From an uncultured Lachnospiraceae bacterium (GTDB lineage Bacteria > Bacillota > Clostridia > Lachnospirales > Lachnospiraceae), in the NCBI GenBank assembly GCA_946407725.1, contig CAMJPM010000019.1:1-41653 (forward strand): 41,653 nucleotides of DNA. The letters run 5' to 3'. A program made the translations under genes and the position numbers. Below the pieces are notes generated by a model. It was given only the letters and a program-made list of their open reading frames with translations, searched no databases and was not told the DNA's origin. Within the stretch, counting starts at the first letter, position 1. The number at the start of each line of letters is the position of its first letter. Shown one piece after another: positions 24,346-31,690 of the stretch.

Positions 24346-25944
24346 ATGGCTGAAAAAAACGGATATTTCAAGCTGATGCTGGACGGGGCGGGAACGTATC
24401 TTGCAGTCTATCCCCCTGAGGGAAAAGGAAAAAAAGTGGATCTCCATGAGCTGGAGGCCTATCTAAAAAGGCGGAATGTGGAATACAGCCCTATGATGCT
24501 GCGAAACGCCATAGAAAAGGGAGATGGCAGTAAGGTTCTGCTGCAGAAGTCCAGAATCCCGGAAGTGAATGAGGAAACCTCTGTCAGCGTCAGTGAAGAC
24601 GGAATGAAAGTGATCTTCCGTTTCTATCCTCCCACGGAGGGCGGTTCCCGTGTGGATAAAAAAGAGATACTGGGGGATTTTAAGGCTAACAAAATAAAGG
24701 CTGAGCTGGACGAAGAAGCCTTTAATTCTTTTTTAAACGACAAACAGTATTGCAAAGACTATATATTTGCGAGCGGCACAGATCCGGTAGAGGGAAGTGA
24801 CGGCGTAATAACTTATCTTTTCAACACGGATCCCTCCCTGAAACCCACCGTGAATGCCGACGGTTCTGTGGACTTTTTCCATCTGAATACTGTTACCGTC
24901 TGTGGAAAGGGGCAGGTTCTTGCAGAGATCACTCCCGCAGTACAGGGAAAAGACGGATATGATGTGTTCGGTTCCAGAATCCCTCCCAGACAGGTAAAGG
25001 ACGTGAGATTTAACTACGGACCAAATCTCCATGTGTCCGAGGACGGCAAACAGCTTATTTCTGATATTGACGGTCATATTAGCCTCGTTGGAGGCAAGGT
25101 GTTTGTTTCAGGCGTGCTGGAGCTTGAAAATGTTGACACAAGCACCGGCAACATTGAGAATTACGAGGGGAATCTCCTGATAAAGGGGAATGTTATCACC
25201 GGTTTCAGGGTGAAGGCGTCGGGAGATATAGAGATAAAGGGTGTAGTAGAGGGTGCTTATGTAGAGGCCGGAGGACAGATAACTGTTGTACGCGGTGTTA
25301 ACGGCATGGAAAGAGGTGTTTTGAAAGCCGGAAAAAACGTGGTTGTTAAATACATTGAGAATGCCACAGTGGAAGCGGGTAACAATGTAACCACGGAATG
25401 TATAATAAACAGCAAGGTCATTGCGGGAAACGGTATATATGTGGATGGCAGGAAGGGCTTTATCAGCGGCGGAAATGTGAGGGCGCGCTATGAGGTCGAC
25501 GCGAAGATCATAGGTTCGGACATGGGAGGAGACACCATTCTGGAGGTAGGAGTGGATCCGGCAGTCAAAGAGAGAATGGCAGCTCTTACTAAGGATAATG
25601 AGGTTCTCATGAAAAACGCGAAAAAGATACAGCCTGTCCTCATAGCTATGCAGCAGAAGATAAAAAAGGGAGAGAAGCTCTCCCCGGAACAGGTGTCTCA
25701 GGTAAAGCTCCTGTCCGGGCAGCTCATGAGCTGCCAGTCAGCTTACGCTGAAAATATGAAGGAAATAGAAGCACTTTCTTCAGAACTGGAGGATGGTGCT
25801 GATGCGGTGATCAGGGTTAAGAATGTGGCCTATGCGGGCACCAGGCTTACAGTTTCGGGATCCACCATGCTGCTGAAAACGGCCTACAACTATTGCCGTT
25901 TTATAAAAAAACGCGGCGAGGTCTCGATGATTCCTTACATGTGA
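24346..25944 (+). CDS. FapA/DUF342 family polymer-forming protein
   Basis: The ATG at 24346 is chosen; a TTG at 24304 in the same frame lies within sigD, and GAAAGGG at 24330-24336 serves the ATG. The protein has a charged N-terminal domain, then a DUF342-type core with TVCGKGQVLAEITPAVQGKD, GYDVFGSRIPPRQ and a Gly/Val-rich right-handed beta-helix (about 260-390: NYEGNLLIKGNVITGFRVKA, GVVEGAYVEAGGQITVVRGV). A helical coiled region follows (about 405-485). FapA-like proteins are named from Vibrio flagellar assembly studies, but their biochemical role is not settled. Its place right after sigD supports a motility role. Length: 532 residues. Confidence 0.85.
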   Translation: MAEKNGYFKLMLDGAGTYLAVYPPEGKGKKVDLHELEAYLKRRNVEYSPMMLRNAIEKGDGSKVLLQKSRIPEVNEETSVSVSEDGMKVIFRFYPPTEGGSRVDKKEILGDFKANKIKAELDEEAFNSFLNDKQYCKDYIFASGTDPVEGSDGVITYLFNTDPSLKPTVNADGSVDFFHLNTVTVCGKGQVLAEITPAVQGKDGYDVFGSRIPPRQVKDVRFNYGPNLHVSEDGKQLISDIDGHISLVGGKVFVSGVLELENVDTSTGNIENYEGNLLIKGNVITGFRVKASGDIEIKGVVEGAYVEAGGQITVVRGVNGMERGVLKAGKNVVVKYIENATVEAGNNVTTECIINSKVIAGNGIYVDGRKGFISGGNVRARYEVDAKIIGSDMGGDTILEVGVDPAVKERMAALTKDNEVLMKNAKKIQPVLIAMQQKIKKGEKLSPEQVSQVKLLSGQLMSCQSAYAENMKEIEALSSELEDGADAVIRVKNVAYAGTRLTVSGSTMLLKTAYNYCRFIKKRGEVSMIPYM

Positions 25945-25987
25945 TGTCTGAAAACCCTGGAATTAAGGTAATTACGGAGGATAGCAG

Positions 25988-26299
25988 ATGGCTTTAAGTC
26001 CGATACTATTTAACGGTACGATCAATGCTTCCCAGAATGTGGCCGAAATAAGGGCAAATGAAGAGGGAAGGGTAAATGTCATGCAGGGAGAGGCGGCAAG
26101 ACGCAGCGAGGACGACACCACGGAAAAAATGAGCCGTGTCCGGGAAGCTGATGATGCCAATAACAACGAGCGGAAGTTCGACTCTTCCGAAAAAGGCGAC
26201 AATGAATACACCGGAGACGGTGGACGGAACAGAAAAAGGAAAGATAAGGACGGAACGGTTCTGATAAAAAATAAAGGCGGGTTTAATATAACGATATGA
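25988..26299 (+). CDS. Small hydrophilic protein in flagellar cluster
   Basis: I recognise no named domain. The 103-residue protein begins MALSPILFNGTINASQNVAE and is then almost entirely charged and polar, with a run of Glu/Asp/Arg/Asn and a basic stretch GGRNRKRKDKDG, ending in a short hydrophobic FNITI. It is likely disordered. It has a strong GGAGG site before the ATG and overlaps the next gene by four bases (ATGA), so it is translated. The ordered-looking first 20 residues could be a binding motif for a partner. Function unknown; a motility role is inferred from position. Confidence 0.7.
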   Translation: MALSPILFNGTINASQNVAEIRANEEGRVNVMQGEAARRSEDDTTEKMSRVREADDANNNERKFDSSEKGDNEYTGDGGRNRKRKDKDGTVLIKNKGGFNITI

Positions 26300-27081
26300 C
26301 AGTAATGGGAATAGTGCTCCTTATTCTGGGAGCACTGCTTTTTGTAGCAAGCTTTATGGTAGGAAACAGAGAACAGGACAGCAAAAAATCCTCCCGGGCC
26401 ATGGGTCTGAAACTGGATCGGATGATCGATGAGCGGATCGAGCAGGTGAAGGGCAGGCTCACAGATGTAGCCAGTGTGGCGAGAGAGGAAGAGGAGGAAA
26501 GGGCCAAAAGGGAGCTGGACCGGCTTACCAATGATAAGATAATGGCCATTGACGATTATTCCAAGGTGGTTCTGGAGGAGATCGAAAGGAACCATAAGGA
26601 GGTCATGTTCCTCTATGACATGCTGGAAAACAAGACCACGGATATAAAGAACACCCTTAGAAAGGCGGATGCTGTCAAGAGAGAACAGGAGGATTCCATA
26701 AGGGAGAGTGCCCAGAGAGAAGAGGGACCGGCAACTGTGGAGAACACTGTACAGCCCATAGATGACGGTATGGATTCCATAAGGGAGCTCCTTTATGAGG
26801 ATAAGGATAAAAAATCCGTATCAGGTATGGACCGGCTGAAAAATGCGGTCAATGGTGCCCAAGGGGCGGATCCGGTTCCCACCATGGAAAACGATATTGA
26901 GAATGCAGGTGGATTAACTGAAGAGAAGACTGACACAGAGCTTTCCAGAAATGATCGGGTTCTTGAAATGAAAAGAGCCGGAATGGACAATGTGGACATT
27001 GCAAAAAGCCTGGATATGGGCGTGGGTGAAGTGAACCTGATAACCGATCTCTTCAGTAATGACAACGGGGAGGCAGATTAA
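26296..27081 (+). CDS. SwrB-like/DUF6115-like membrane protein
   Basis: One N-terminal membrane helix (MGIVLLILGALLFVASFMVG) is followed by a long charged coiled coil (about 30-145), an acidic linker, and a small helix-turn-helix-like C-terminus (RVLEMKRAGMDNVDIAKSLD, then GVGEVNLITDLFS). This plan and position just downstream of sigD match B. subtilis SwrB (YlxL), which promotes export-apparatus activation, and proteins labelled DUF6115; the match is from memory of the pattern. It overlaps the preceding gene by four bases. 261 residues. It is probably anchored in the membrane with the bulk in the cytoplasm. Confidence 0.75.
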   Translation: MTVMGIVLLILGALLFVASFMVGNREQDSKKSSRAMGLKLDRMIDERIEQVKGRLTDVASVAREEEEERAKRELDRLTNDKIMAIDDYSKVVLEEIERNHKEVMFLYDMLENKTTDIKNTLRKADAVKREQEDSIRESAQREEGPATVENTVQPIDDGMDSIRELLYEDKDKKSVSGMDRLKNAVNGAQGADPVPTMENDIENAGGLTEEKTDTELSRNDRVLEMKRAGMDNVDIAKSLDMGVGEVNLITDLFSNDNGEAD

Positions 27082-27082
27082 A

Positions 27083-28012
27083 GTGAATCTCAGGTCATAT
27101 TTAAGGGGAGCCGGAATCGGCCTTATAGTGGCAGCTTTAGTCCTTTCCTTTTCAGGAGGGGGAAAGAGCCATGCCATGACGGATAATGAAATAAGGGAGA
27201 GGGCAAAGGCTTTGGGCATGACTGACGGGAACGGGGTGCTGGCTGAGGCCTATATAGCAGTGGATGCTCCGGAGATTCCCTCAAAAGAAACTTTGTCTGA
27301 GGCTGCTAAAGAGGACGTGTCCGGTGAAACTGCCTTTGCGGAGGCAGCTACGGGGGAAGTCTCTACTGAAAAGGCTGACGCAAAAGCCGATGAAAAGACT
27401 GACGTAAAAGCCGATGAAAAGACTGACGTAAAAGCCGATGAAAAGGCTGACGCAAAAGCCGATGAAAAGACTGACGTAAAAGCCGATGAAAAGACTGACG
27501 TAAAAGCCGATGAAAAGGCTGACGCAAAAGCCGATGAAAAGACTGACGTAAAAGCCGATGAAAAGACTGACGTAAAAGCCGATGAAAAGGCTGAAGCTAA
27601 AGCCGATAAAAAGGCTGATGAAAAAACAGATAAAGAGACAATAAAAAGTGTTGACGAGATAATTGAAGAAAGCATTAAGGATGCGCCGAAAGCCGACATT
27701 ACGTCTGATCTGACAGGAGAGGATAAAAAGAAGTCGGAGCTTCTGGCGGATGCCGTGGAAACCGAGGCACAGAGCACTCCCGCAATAGCGGAGACTGCCT
27801 CCGGGTTTGCCGTAATACATGTGAACAGCGGGTTTTCTTCAATGGCGGTGGCAAAAGCTCTTGAAAGGTCGGGAGCCATAAGCAGTGCAGCAGCCTTTGA
27901 CCAGTATCTCTGTGCCAGAGGCTATGACAGAAAACTGGCCGCAGGAGATTTCAGGATACCCGCAGGCTCTTCTGATGAGGACATTGCCCTTATCCTTATG
28001 CGCAGGAAATAA
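27083..28012 (+). CDS. Membrane-anchored repeat protein with MltG-type LysM-like tail
   Basis: I choose the GTG at 27083 because GGGGAGG lies nine bases upstream; the ATG at 27059 lies within the previous gene and lacks a good site. The 309-residue protein has an N-terminal signal/anchor (MNLRSYLRGAGIGLIVAALV), a short domain with MTDNEIRERAKALGM, a highly charged Lys/Asp/Ala/Glu repeat region (about 98-185), and a C-terminal module IHVNSGFSSMAVAKALERSG plus FRIPAGSSDEDIALILMRRK. That module resembles the LysM-like N-terminal part of MltG endolytic transglycosylases, but the catalytic YceG domain is absent. It may bind cell wall outside the membrane near the flagellar machinery. Role unknown. 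Confidence 0.75.
   Translation: MNLRSYLRGAGIGLIVAALVLSFSGGGKSHAMTDNEIRERAKALGMTDGNGVLAEAYIAVDAPEIPSKETLSEAAKEDVSGETAFAEAATGEVSTEKADAKADEKTDVKADEKTDVKADEKADAKADEKTDVKADEKTDVKADEKADAKADEKTDVKADEKTDVKADEKAEAKADKKADEKTDKETIKSVDEIIEESIKDAPKADITSDLTGEDKKKSELLADAVETEAQSTPAIAETASGFAVIHVNSGFSSMAVAKALERSGAISSAAAFDQYLCARGYDRKLAAGDFRIPAGSSDEDIALILMRRK
27374..27589 (+). repeat. Three perfect 72-bp repeats (nine 24-bp units)
   Basis: Units start at 27374, 27446 and 27518 and are identical in DNA sequence. Each 72-bp unit consists of three 24-bp subunits encoding ADAKADEK, TDVKADEK, TDVKADEK. Degenerate copies follow to about 27640. Perfect identity implies recent expansion or ongoing homogenisation, and the length probably varies between strains. 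Confidence 0.97.
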
Positions 28013-28059
28013 AATTTGAAAGTAATGATGGATAGGACAAAAGTCGCAAGGTATATATA

Positions 28060-28803
28060 ATGTTTGATCTGTTTACCAGAGATGACGACAGGACTCCCGG
28101 AAAGATACTGTTTCGGAAAGAGACGGAATACGGGACCTATGTCATAAAAAACGGGAATTACAAAGGTGATGAAGCCAGGCTCTATGAAGTTGACGGAGTA
28201 AGGGAATCCGCCACTTTCTTTGACGATAAAAAATACGATATGGTCTTTGACTATATCAAGGGCTTTTCACATATCACAAATGAAGCACCGGATGCCGGAA
28301 ATATGCTTATGTTCGGAGGAGCGGGATTTCAGTATCCAAAGCATGTGATCAGCCACTATTCCGATATCAGGATGGATGTGATCGAAGTCAATCCCCTGGC
28401 AGTGGATATTGCCAGGAGGTTTTTTTATCTTAATGATCTGGAAAAGGATTTTAAGGCCGAATCCTCGGGACGTCTAAGGATTTTTATTGAAGACGGTATG
28501 GACTACCTGAGAGAGAGCTCTGAAAAATACGACATTATAATCAATGATGCATATCATTCGGATATCCCGGATCAGGGTCTCGCATCGGTCAGGGGGCTTA
28601 GGCTCATTATGGAGCATATGGAGGAAAACGGTGTTTACGGTTTTAATCTCATAACCTCCATAGAGGGTGAGAATTCCATGCCCCTTAAAATGAATAACAG
28701 CATGTTAAACAGCATTTTTACCTCGGTCAAGTGCTTCCGGTGCACACCGGGGGCACAGGACAATGATCTTCAGAATGTGATCTTTGTATGCAGAATGGAT
28801 TAA
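28060..28803 (+). CDS. Spermidine-synthase-like protein (SpeE-type fold)
   Basis: The 247-residue protein has the layout of the spermidine synthase/class I SAM-fold group: an N-terminal beta region (about 10-60), the nucleotide-binding motif MLMFGGAGFQYPKHVI at about 83-98, the acidic strand end MDVIEVNPLAVDIARRFF, then IEDGMDYLRESSEKYDIIIN with DAYHSD. In SpeE the DAYHSD position is occupied by an aspartate-containing motif (DxxDP). Because many such bacterial proteins are methyltransferase-fold relatives without proven aminopropyl transfer, the exact reaction is open. A homospermidine synthase lies 7 kb downstream. AAGG lies before the ATG. It follows the flagellar block after 47 bases. Confidence 0.7.
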   Translation: MFDLFTRDDDRTPGKILFRKETEYGTYVIKNGNYKGDEARLYEVDGVRESATFFDDKKYDMVFDYIKGFSHITNEAPDAGNMLMFGGAGFQYPKHVISHYSDIRMDVIEVNPLAVDIARRFFYLNDLEKDFKAESSGRLRIFIEDGMDYLRESSEKYDIIINDAYHSDIPDQGLASVRGLRLIMEHMEENGVYGFNLITSIEGENSMPLKMNNSMLNSIFTSVKCFRCTPGAQDNDLQNVIFVCRMD

Positions 28804-28884
28804 GAAAATCATTTTTTGCGGTAAAACGTGCCCCGGACGTGCGGTGTGGGGGTTCTGAACAGTTACTTAAAAAAGGAGAAAGAT

Positions 28885-29787
28885 ATGAAAGATATTATAA
28901 TAATCGGAGCAGGACCGGCGGGGATTACCGCTGCGATATACGGACTTAGGGCAGGCTGCAGCGTGCTGTTATTTGAACAGCAGAGCTATGGCGGGCAGAT
29001 AGTGAATACGCCGGATATAGAGAACTATCCGGGGCTAAAGCATGTTTCGGGATTTGAGTATGCCACCACCCTCTATGAACAGGCAGTGGGTTTCGGTGCC
29101 GAAATAGAATATGAAAAGGTCCTTTCCGTTGAGGATAAGGGGGATCACAAGACTGTTACTACCGATGGCGGAAGCTACGAGGCAAAGACTGTGATCATAG
29201 CAACCGGAGCAAAGAACAGGCATATGGGCCTTGACCGGGAAGAAGAGCTTATAGGCAAGGGCATTTCCTACTGTGCCACCTGTGACGGCGCTTTTTTCCG
29301 AAATAAGGATGTGGCGGTTTACGGCGGGGGAAATACGGCCTTATCTGACGCCCTTTTCCTCTCCAACTATTGCAGTACTGTATATATTATCCACAGAAGA
29401 GACAAATTCCGGGGAAGTGATGCGGATACAGCCAAGGTCATGGAAAAGGAAAATATAAAGTTTGTGCTGGATTCCACTGTGGAAAAGCTGAATGGTGACA
29501 ATGTGCTGTCTTCGGTAACTGTAAAGAACAAAAAAACAGGAGAGCTTACGGACATTAACGTAAGTGCCCTCTTTGTGGCCATCGGCCAGGAACCTGACAA
29601 CGGCTCCTTTGAAAATGTTGTTTCTCTTGATGAAAAGGGATATATTGCATCTCCTGAAAGCTGTACTACCAAAACCCCGGGCATCTTTACTGCCGGTGAC
29701 TGCAGGGTCAAGGAAGTGCGTCAGCTTACCACTGCGGTTTCCGACGGTGCAGTGGCAGCTCTCGCCGCTGTAAGCTATATTTCATAA
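28885..29787 (+). CDS. trxB: Thioredoxin-disulfide reductase
   Basis: The start at 28885 is preceded by AAGGAGAA; an in-frame start at 28828 has no support. The 300-residue flavoprotein has the FAD motif IIIGAGPAGITAAIYG, the redox pair in SYCATCDGAFF (Cys130 and Cys133), the NADPH motif VAVYGGGNTALSDALFL with a following HRRDKF, and the C-terminal FAD segment GIFTAGDCRVKEVRQLTTAV. It transfers electrons from NADPH to thioredoxin in the cytoplasm. Length and motifs are complete, so the enzyme should be active. It appears to be a housekeeping gene next to the flagellar cluster by chance. Confidence 0.96.
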   Translation: MKDIIIIGAGPAGITAAIYGLRAGCSVLLFEQQSYGGQIVNTPDIENYPGLKHVSGFEYATTLYEQAVGFGAEIEYEKVLSVEDKGDHKTVTTDGGSYEAKTVIIATGAKNRHMGLDREEELIGKGISYCATCDGAFFRNKDVAVYGGGNTALSDALFLSNYCSTVYIIHRRDKFRGSDADTAKVMEKENIKFVLDSTVEKLNGDNVLSSVTVKNKKTGELTDINVSALFVAIGQEPDNGSFENVVSLDEKGYIASPESCTTKTPGIFTAGDCRVKEVRQLTTAVSDGAVAALAAVSYIS

Positions 29788-29816
29788 TTATTGGTACAGA
29801 AGGGACAGAAGGTACA

Positions 29817-29875
29817 GAAGTTTGAAACAAAATGTTTCAAACTTCCATCGGTGCCGCGCAGGCACGTCACCGATG
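29817..29875 (+). repeat. Two consecutive palindromes before the PAP2 gene
   Basis: First, perfect 13-base arms GAAGTTTGAAACA (29817-29829) and TGTTTCAAACTTC (29833-29845) flank AAA. Second, CATCGGTG (29846-29853) and CACCGATG (29868-29875) flank a GC-rich loop that itself holds GTGCC/GGCAC (29851-29855/29861-29865). Just upstream GGTACAGAAG occurs twice (29794-29803 and 29811-29820). The two palindromes abut without a spacer. No T-run follows, so it is not a clear terminator. Confidence 0.8.
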
Positions 29876-29905
29876 AATACGCTTGCTTGCGGCAAGGTAC
29901 ATGAT

Positions 29906-30805
29906 ATGGTATGGGAAGCAGATCTGATAGAGTGGATACAGACAAATTTCAGCTTATCTGAAGGCTTTGCAAAGGTTCTTGATTTTGTTGGTTCTGAGAA
30001 AGGATTGCTGATCATTCTTCTGATCATAACGTTTTGCTGGAAAAAGGAATTCGGACAGAAGCTCGCGCTGACAGTTTCTTCCATGAATACATGGCTTCCG
30101 ATGATCAAATCAGTTGTGCTCAGACCCAGACCCTATATGGAGTATCCAGACAGGGTGAAGGCATTATCTCTGGTAGATAAAAATGCGGCGGCGCAGGATG
30201 TGGCGGCACAGGGCTATTCCTTCCCCAGTATGCACAGCGCATCTGTCATGGCAGTATTCTTTTCCCTGGCGAAGGAGGCGAAAAAGAACTGGCTTTGGAT
30301 CGTCTCGGTACTCATGATCGTACTGGTGGGGGTTTCAAGGGTTGTGGCCGGTATGCACTATCCTACGGATGTATTGGCAGGCTGGACACTGGGTTTTGCG
30401 GCGGTGGTCATATTTATGCTCCTTGACCGGTATATACATAAGGAATGGCTGTATTATCTGATACTCCTTATATCTGCACTTCCGGGATTATTCTATGTGC
30501 GTACCACCGATTATTTTACTTCTCTCGGATGTCTCATAGGTGCGATAGCGGCGATCTGTTTTGAACGTAAATACGTAAACTATCAGAATACAAGGAGGAT
30601 TTCCGCAATGATCCTTCGGGTGCTGGGTGCAGCAGTTTTATATTTAGTGTTAAATAAATTATTAAAGCTTCCCTTTGACAAACAGTTCCTTGAAGGAACG
30701 AGTCTTGGGGCCTTTTTGATCAGAACCGCCCGGTATGCGGTCATCATGTTCCTTATAATGGGCGTATATCCTATGATATTTCCCCGGTTTGAGCGAAAAT
30801 CTTAA
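29906..30805 (+). CDS. PAP2-family membrane phosphatase
   Basis: A 299-residue integral membrane protein with all three phosphatidic-acid phosphatase motifs: KSVVLRPRPY, SFPSMHSAS and SRVVAGMHYPTDVLAG, including the catalytic His. About seven to eight membrane helices are visible, two or three more than minimal PAP2 enzymes. The ATG at 29906 is chosen (AAGG upstream, and it removes an odd N-terminus translated from the palindromes); the TTG at 29822 lies inside a palindrome. Substrates in this family include undecaprenyl pyrophosphate and phosphatidic acid; which one applies here cannot be told from the sequence. Confidence 0.88.
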   Translation: MVWEADLIEWIQTNFSLSEGFAKVLDFVGSEKGLLIILLIITFCWKKEFGQKLALTVSSMNTWLPMIKSVVLRPRPYMEYPDRVKALSLVDKNAAAQDVAAQGYSFPSMHSASVMAVFFSLAKEAKKNWLWIVSVLMIVLVGVSRVVAGMHYPTDVLAGWTLGFAAVVIFMLLDRYIHKEWLYYLILLISALPGLFYVRTTDYFTSLGCLIGAIAAICFERKYVNYQNTRRISAMILRVLGAAVLYLVLNKLLKLPFDKQFLEGTSLGAFLIRTARYAVIMFLIMGVYPMIFPRFERKS

Positions 30806-30816
30806 TTTCGGGAAGT

Positions 30817-30879
30817 GCCACGCCTTCGCACTATCACACATCTTTGATGCAAGGGCAAGCGAACCTTTAATGGCGTGGC
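30817..30879 (+). other. Nested palindrome in the PAP2-M15 gap
   Basis: Outer arms GCCACGCC (30817-30824) and GGCGTGGC (30872-30879) are perfect. Inside, TTCGC (30825-30829) pairs with GCGAA (30859-30863), and CATCTTTGATG (30839-30849) forms a small apical stem. The element lies 30 bases before the M15 gene start and could fold as a cruciform or RNA structure. Its CATCTTTGATG core recurs on the minus strand at 35170-35220. Confidence 0.7.
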
Positions 30880-30908
30880 TCTCAGAATTATTACTAAAGG
30901 TAAAAGAA

Positions 30909-31670
30909 ATGAATGATAAAGAGTTTTTGAAAAATTACATCGGGATCGGGATACTGCTTGTGCTGTCGGTTTTTCTGACCGGCTGCGGAAAAAAAAACAG
31001 CAATACCGGTTCAGGCAGCAGCTCTAAGGAATACAGGGAAGGCTTTTCTGTCAGTGAAATATCGGATGACCTGTTTCTGAGGATGAAAAGGGGCAATACC
31101 TATAAAGAGGATTGCATTGTTCCCCGGGAGGATCTCCGATACCTGCTGGTTTTGCATAAAGATCTGGAAGGGAATATTCATCAGGGAGAAATGGTCGTAC
31201 ATAAGCTGATCGCAGAAGATGTACTGGAGATCTTTGAAAAGCTTTATGACGCAGGCTACCCCATAGAACGTATGGTGCTTCCGGATAACTATTTGGCTGA
31301 TGACGAGATCATGATGCGTGATAATAACTCCTCCAGCTTTAATTTCAGGTTCATATCACATACCAATAAGATTTCAAAACACGGCCTGGGGATGGCAGTA
31401 GATATTAACACACTGTACAATCCCTACCATAAGATTGTGACGAATGAGGACGGCTCTACGGAAGAGGTGATAGAGCCTGCCACGGGAGAGCCTTATCTGG
31501 ACAGGACACGGGAATTTGATTACAAGATAGAAAAAGATGATCTGTGCTATAATCTCTTTATCGAAAAGGGATTTGAGTGGGGCGGAGACTGGACTGACAG
31601 AAAGGATTACCAGCATTTTGAGCTTCCTACCGATATCACGGAAGAATATTCAGAAAAATACACAAAATAA
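30909..31670 (+). CDS. M15 D-Ala-D-Ala carboxypeptidase-like lipoprotein
   Basis: The ATG at 30909 (AAAGGTAA upstream) gives a lipoprotein signal: MNDKEFLKNYIGIGILLVL followed by the lipobox LTGC near residue 25. The upstream in-frame TTG at 30789 would run through a palindrome and is rejected. The M15-type metallopeptidase domain carries the zinc-binding SKHGLGMAVDIN (His158, Asp165) and the final KDYQHFELP (His236), with FEWGGDWTDR between. Such enzymes trim or cleave peptidoglycan stem peptides outside the membrane. It shows more similarity to the M15_4 type than to VanY. A GGDEF gene follows after 20 bases, so cotranscription is likely. Confidence 0.85.
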   Translation: MNDKEFLKNYIGIGILLVLSVFLTGCGKKNSNTGSGSSSKEYREGFSVSEISDDLFLRMKRGNTYKEDCIVPREDLRYLLVLHKDLEGNIHQGEMVVHKLIAEDVLEIFEKLYDAGYPIERMVLPDNYLADDEIMMRDNNSSSFNFRFISHTNKISKHGLGMAVDINTLYNPYHKIVTNEDGSTEEVIEPATGEPYLDRTREFDYKIEKDDLCYNLFIEKGFEWGGDWTDRKDYQHFELPTDITEEYSEKYTK

Positions 31671-31690
31671 CCCGCGATTATGGAGTAATT

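Noticed and set aside
27374-27589. Regular repeat that might be a CRISPR array
   Set aside because: Units are directly adjacent, in frame and without unique spacers; the sequence codes for a protein repeat.
27250-27879. 209-residue minus-strand open frame rich in SSAFTSVF repeats
   Set aside because: It is the reverse complement of the Lys/Asp repeat region; the repeat simply lacks stops in several frames.
28828-28884. N-terminal extension of TrxB
   Set aside because: No ribosome binding site, no similarity to the FAD domain start, and AAGGAGAA points to the ATG at 28885.
30789-30908. N-terminal extension of the M15 lipoprotein
   Set aside because: It would translate the nested palindrome, overlap the PAP2 gene and bury the lipoprotein signal peptide.
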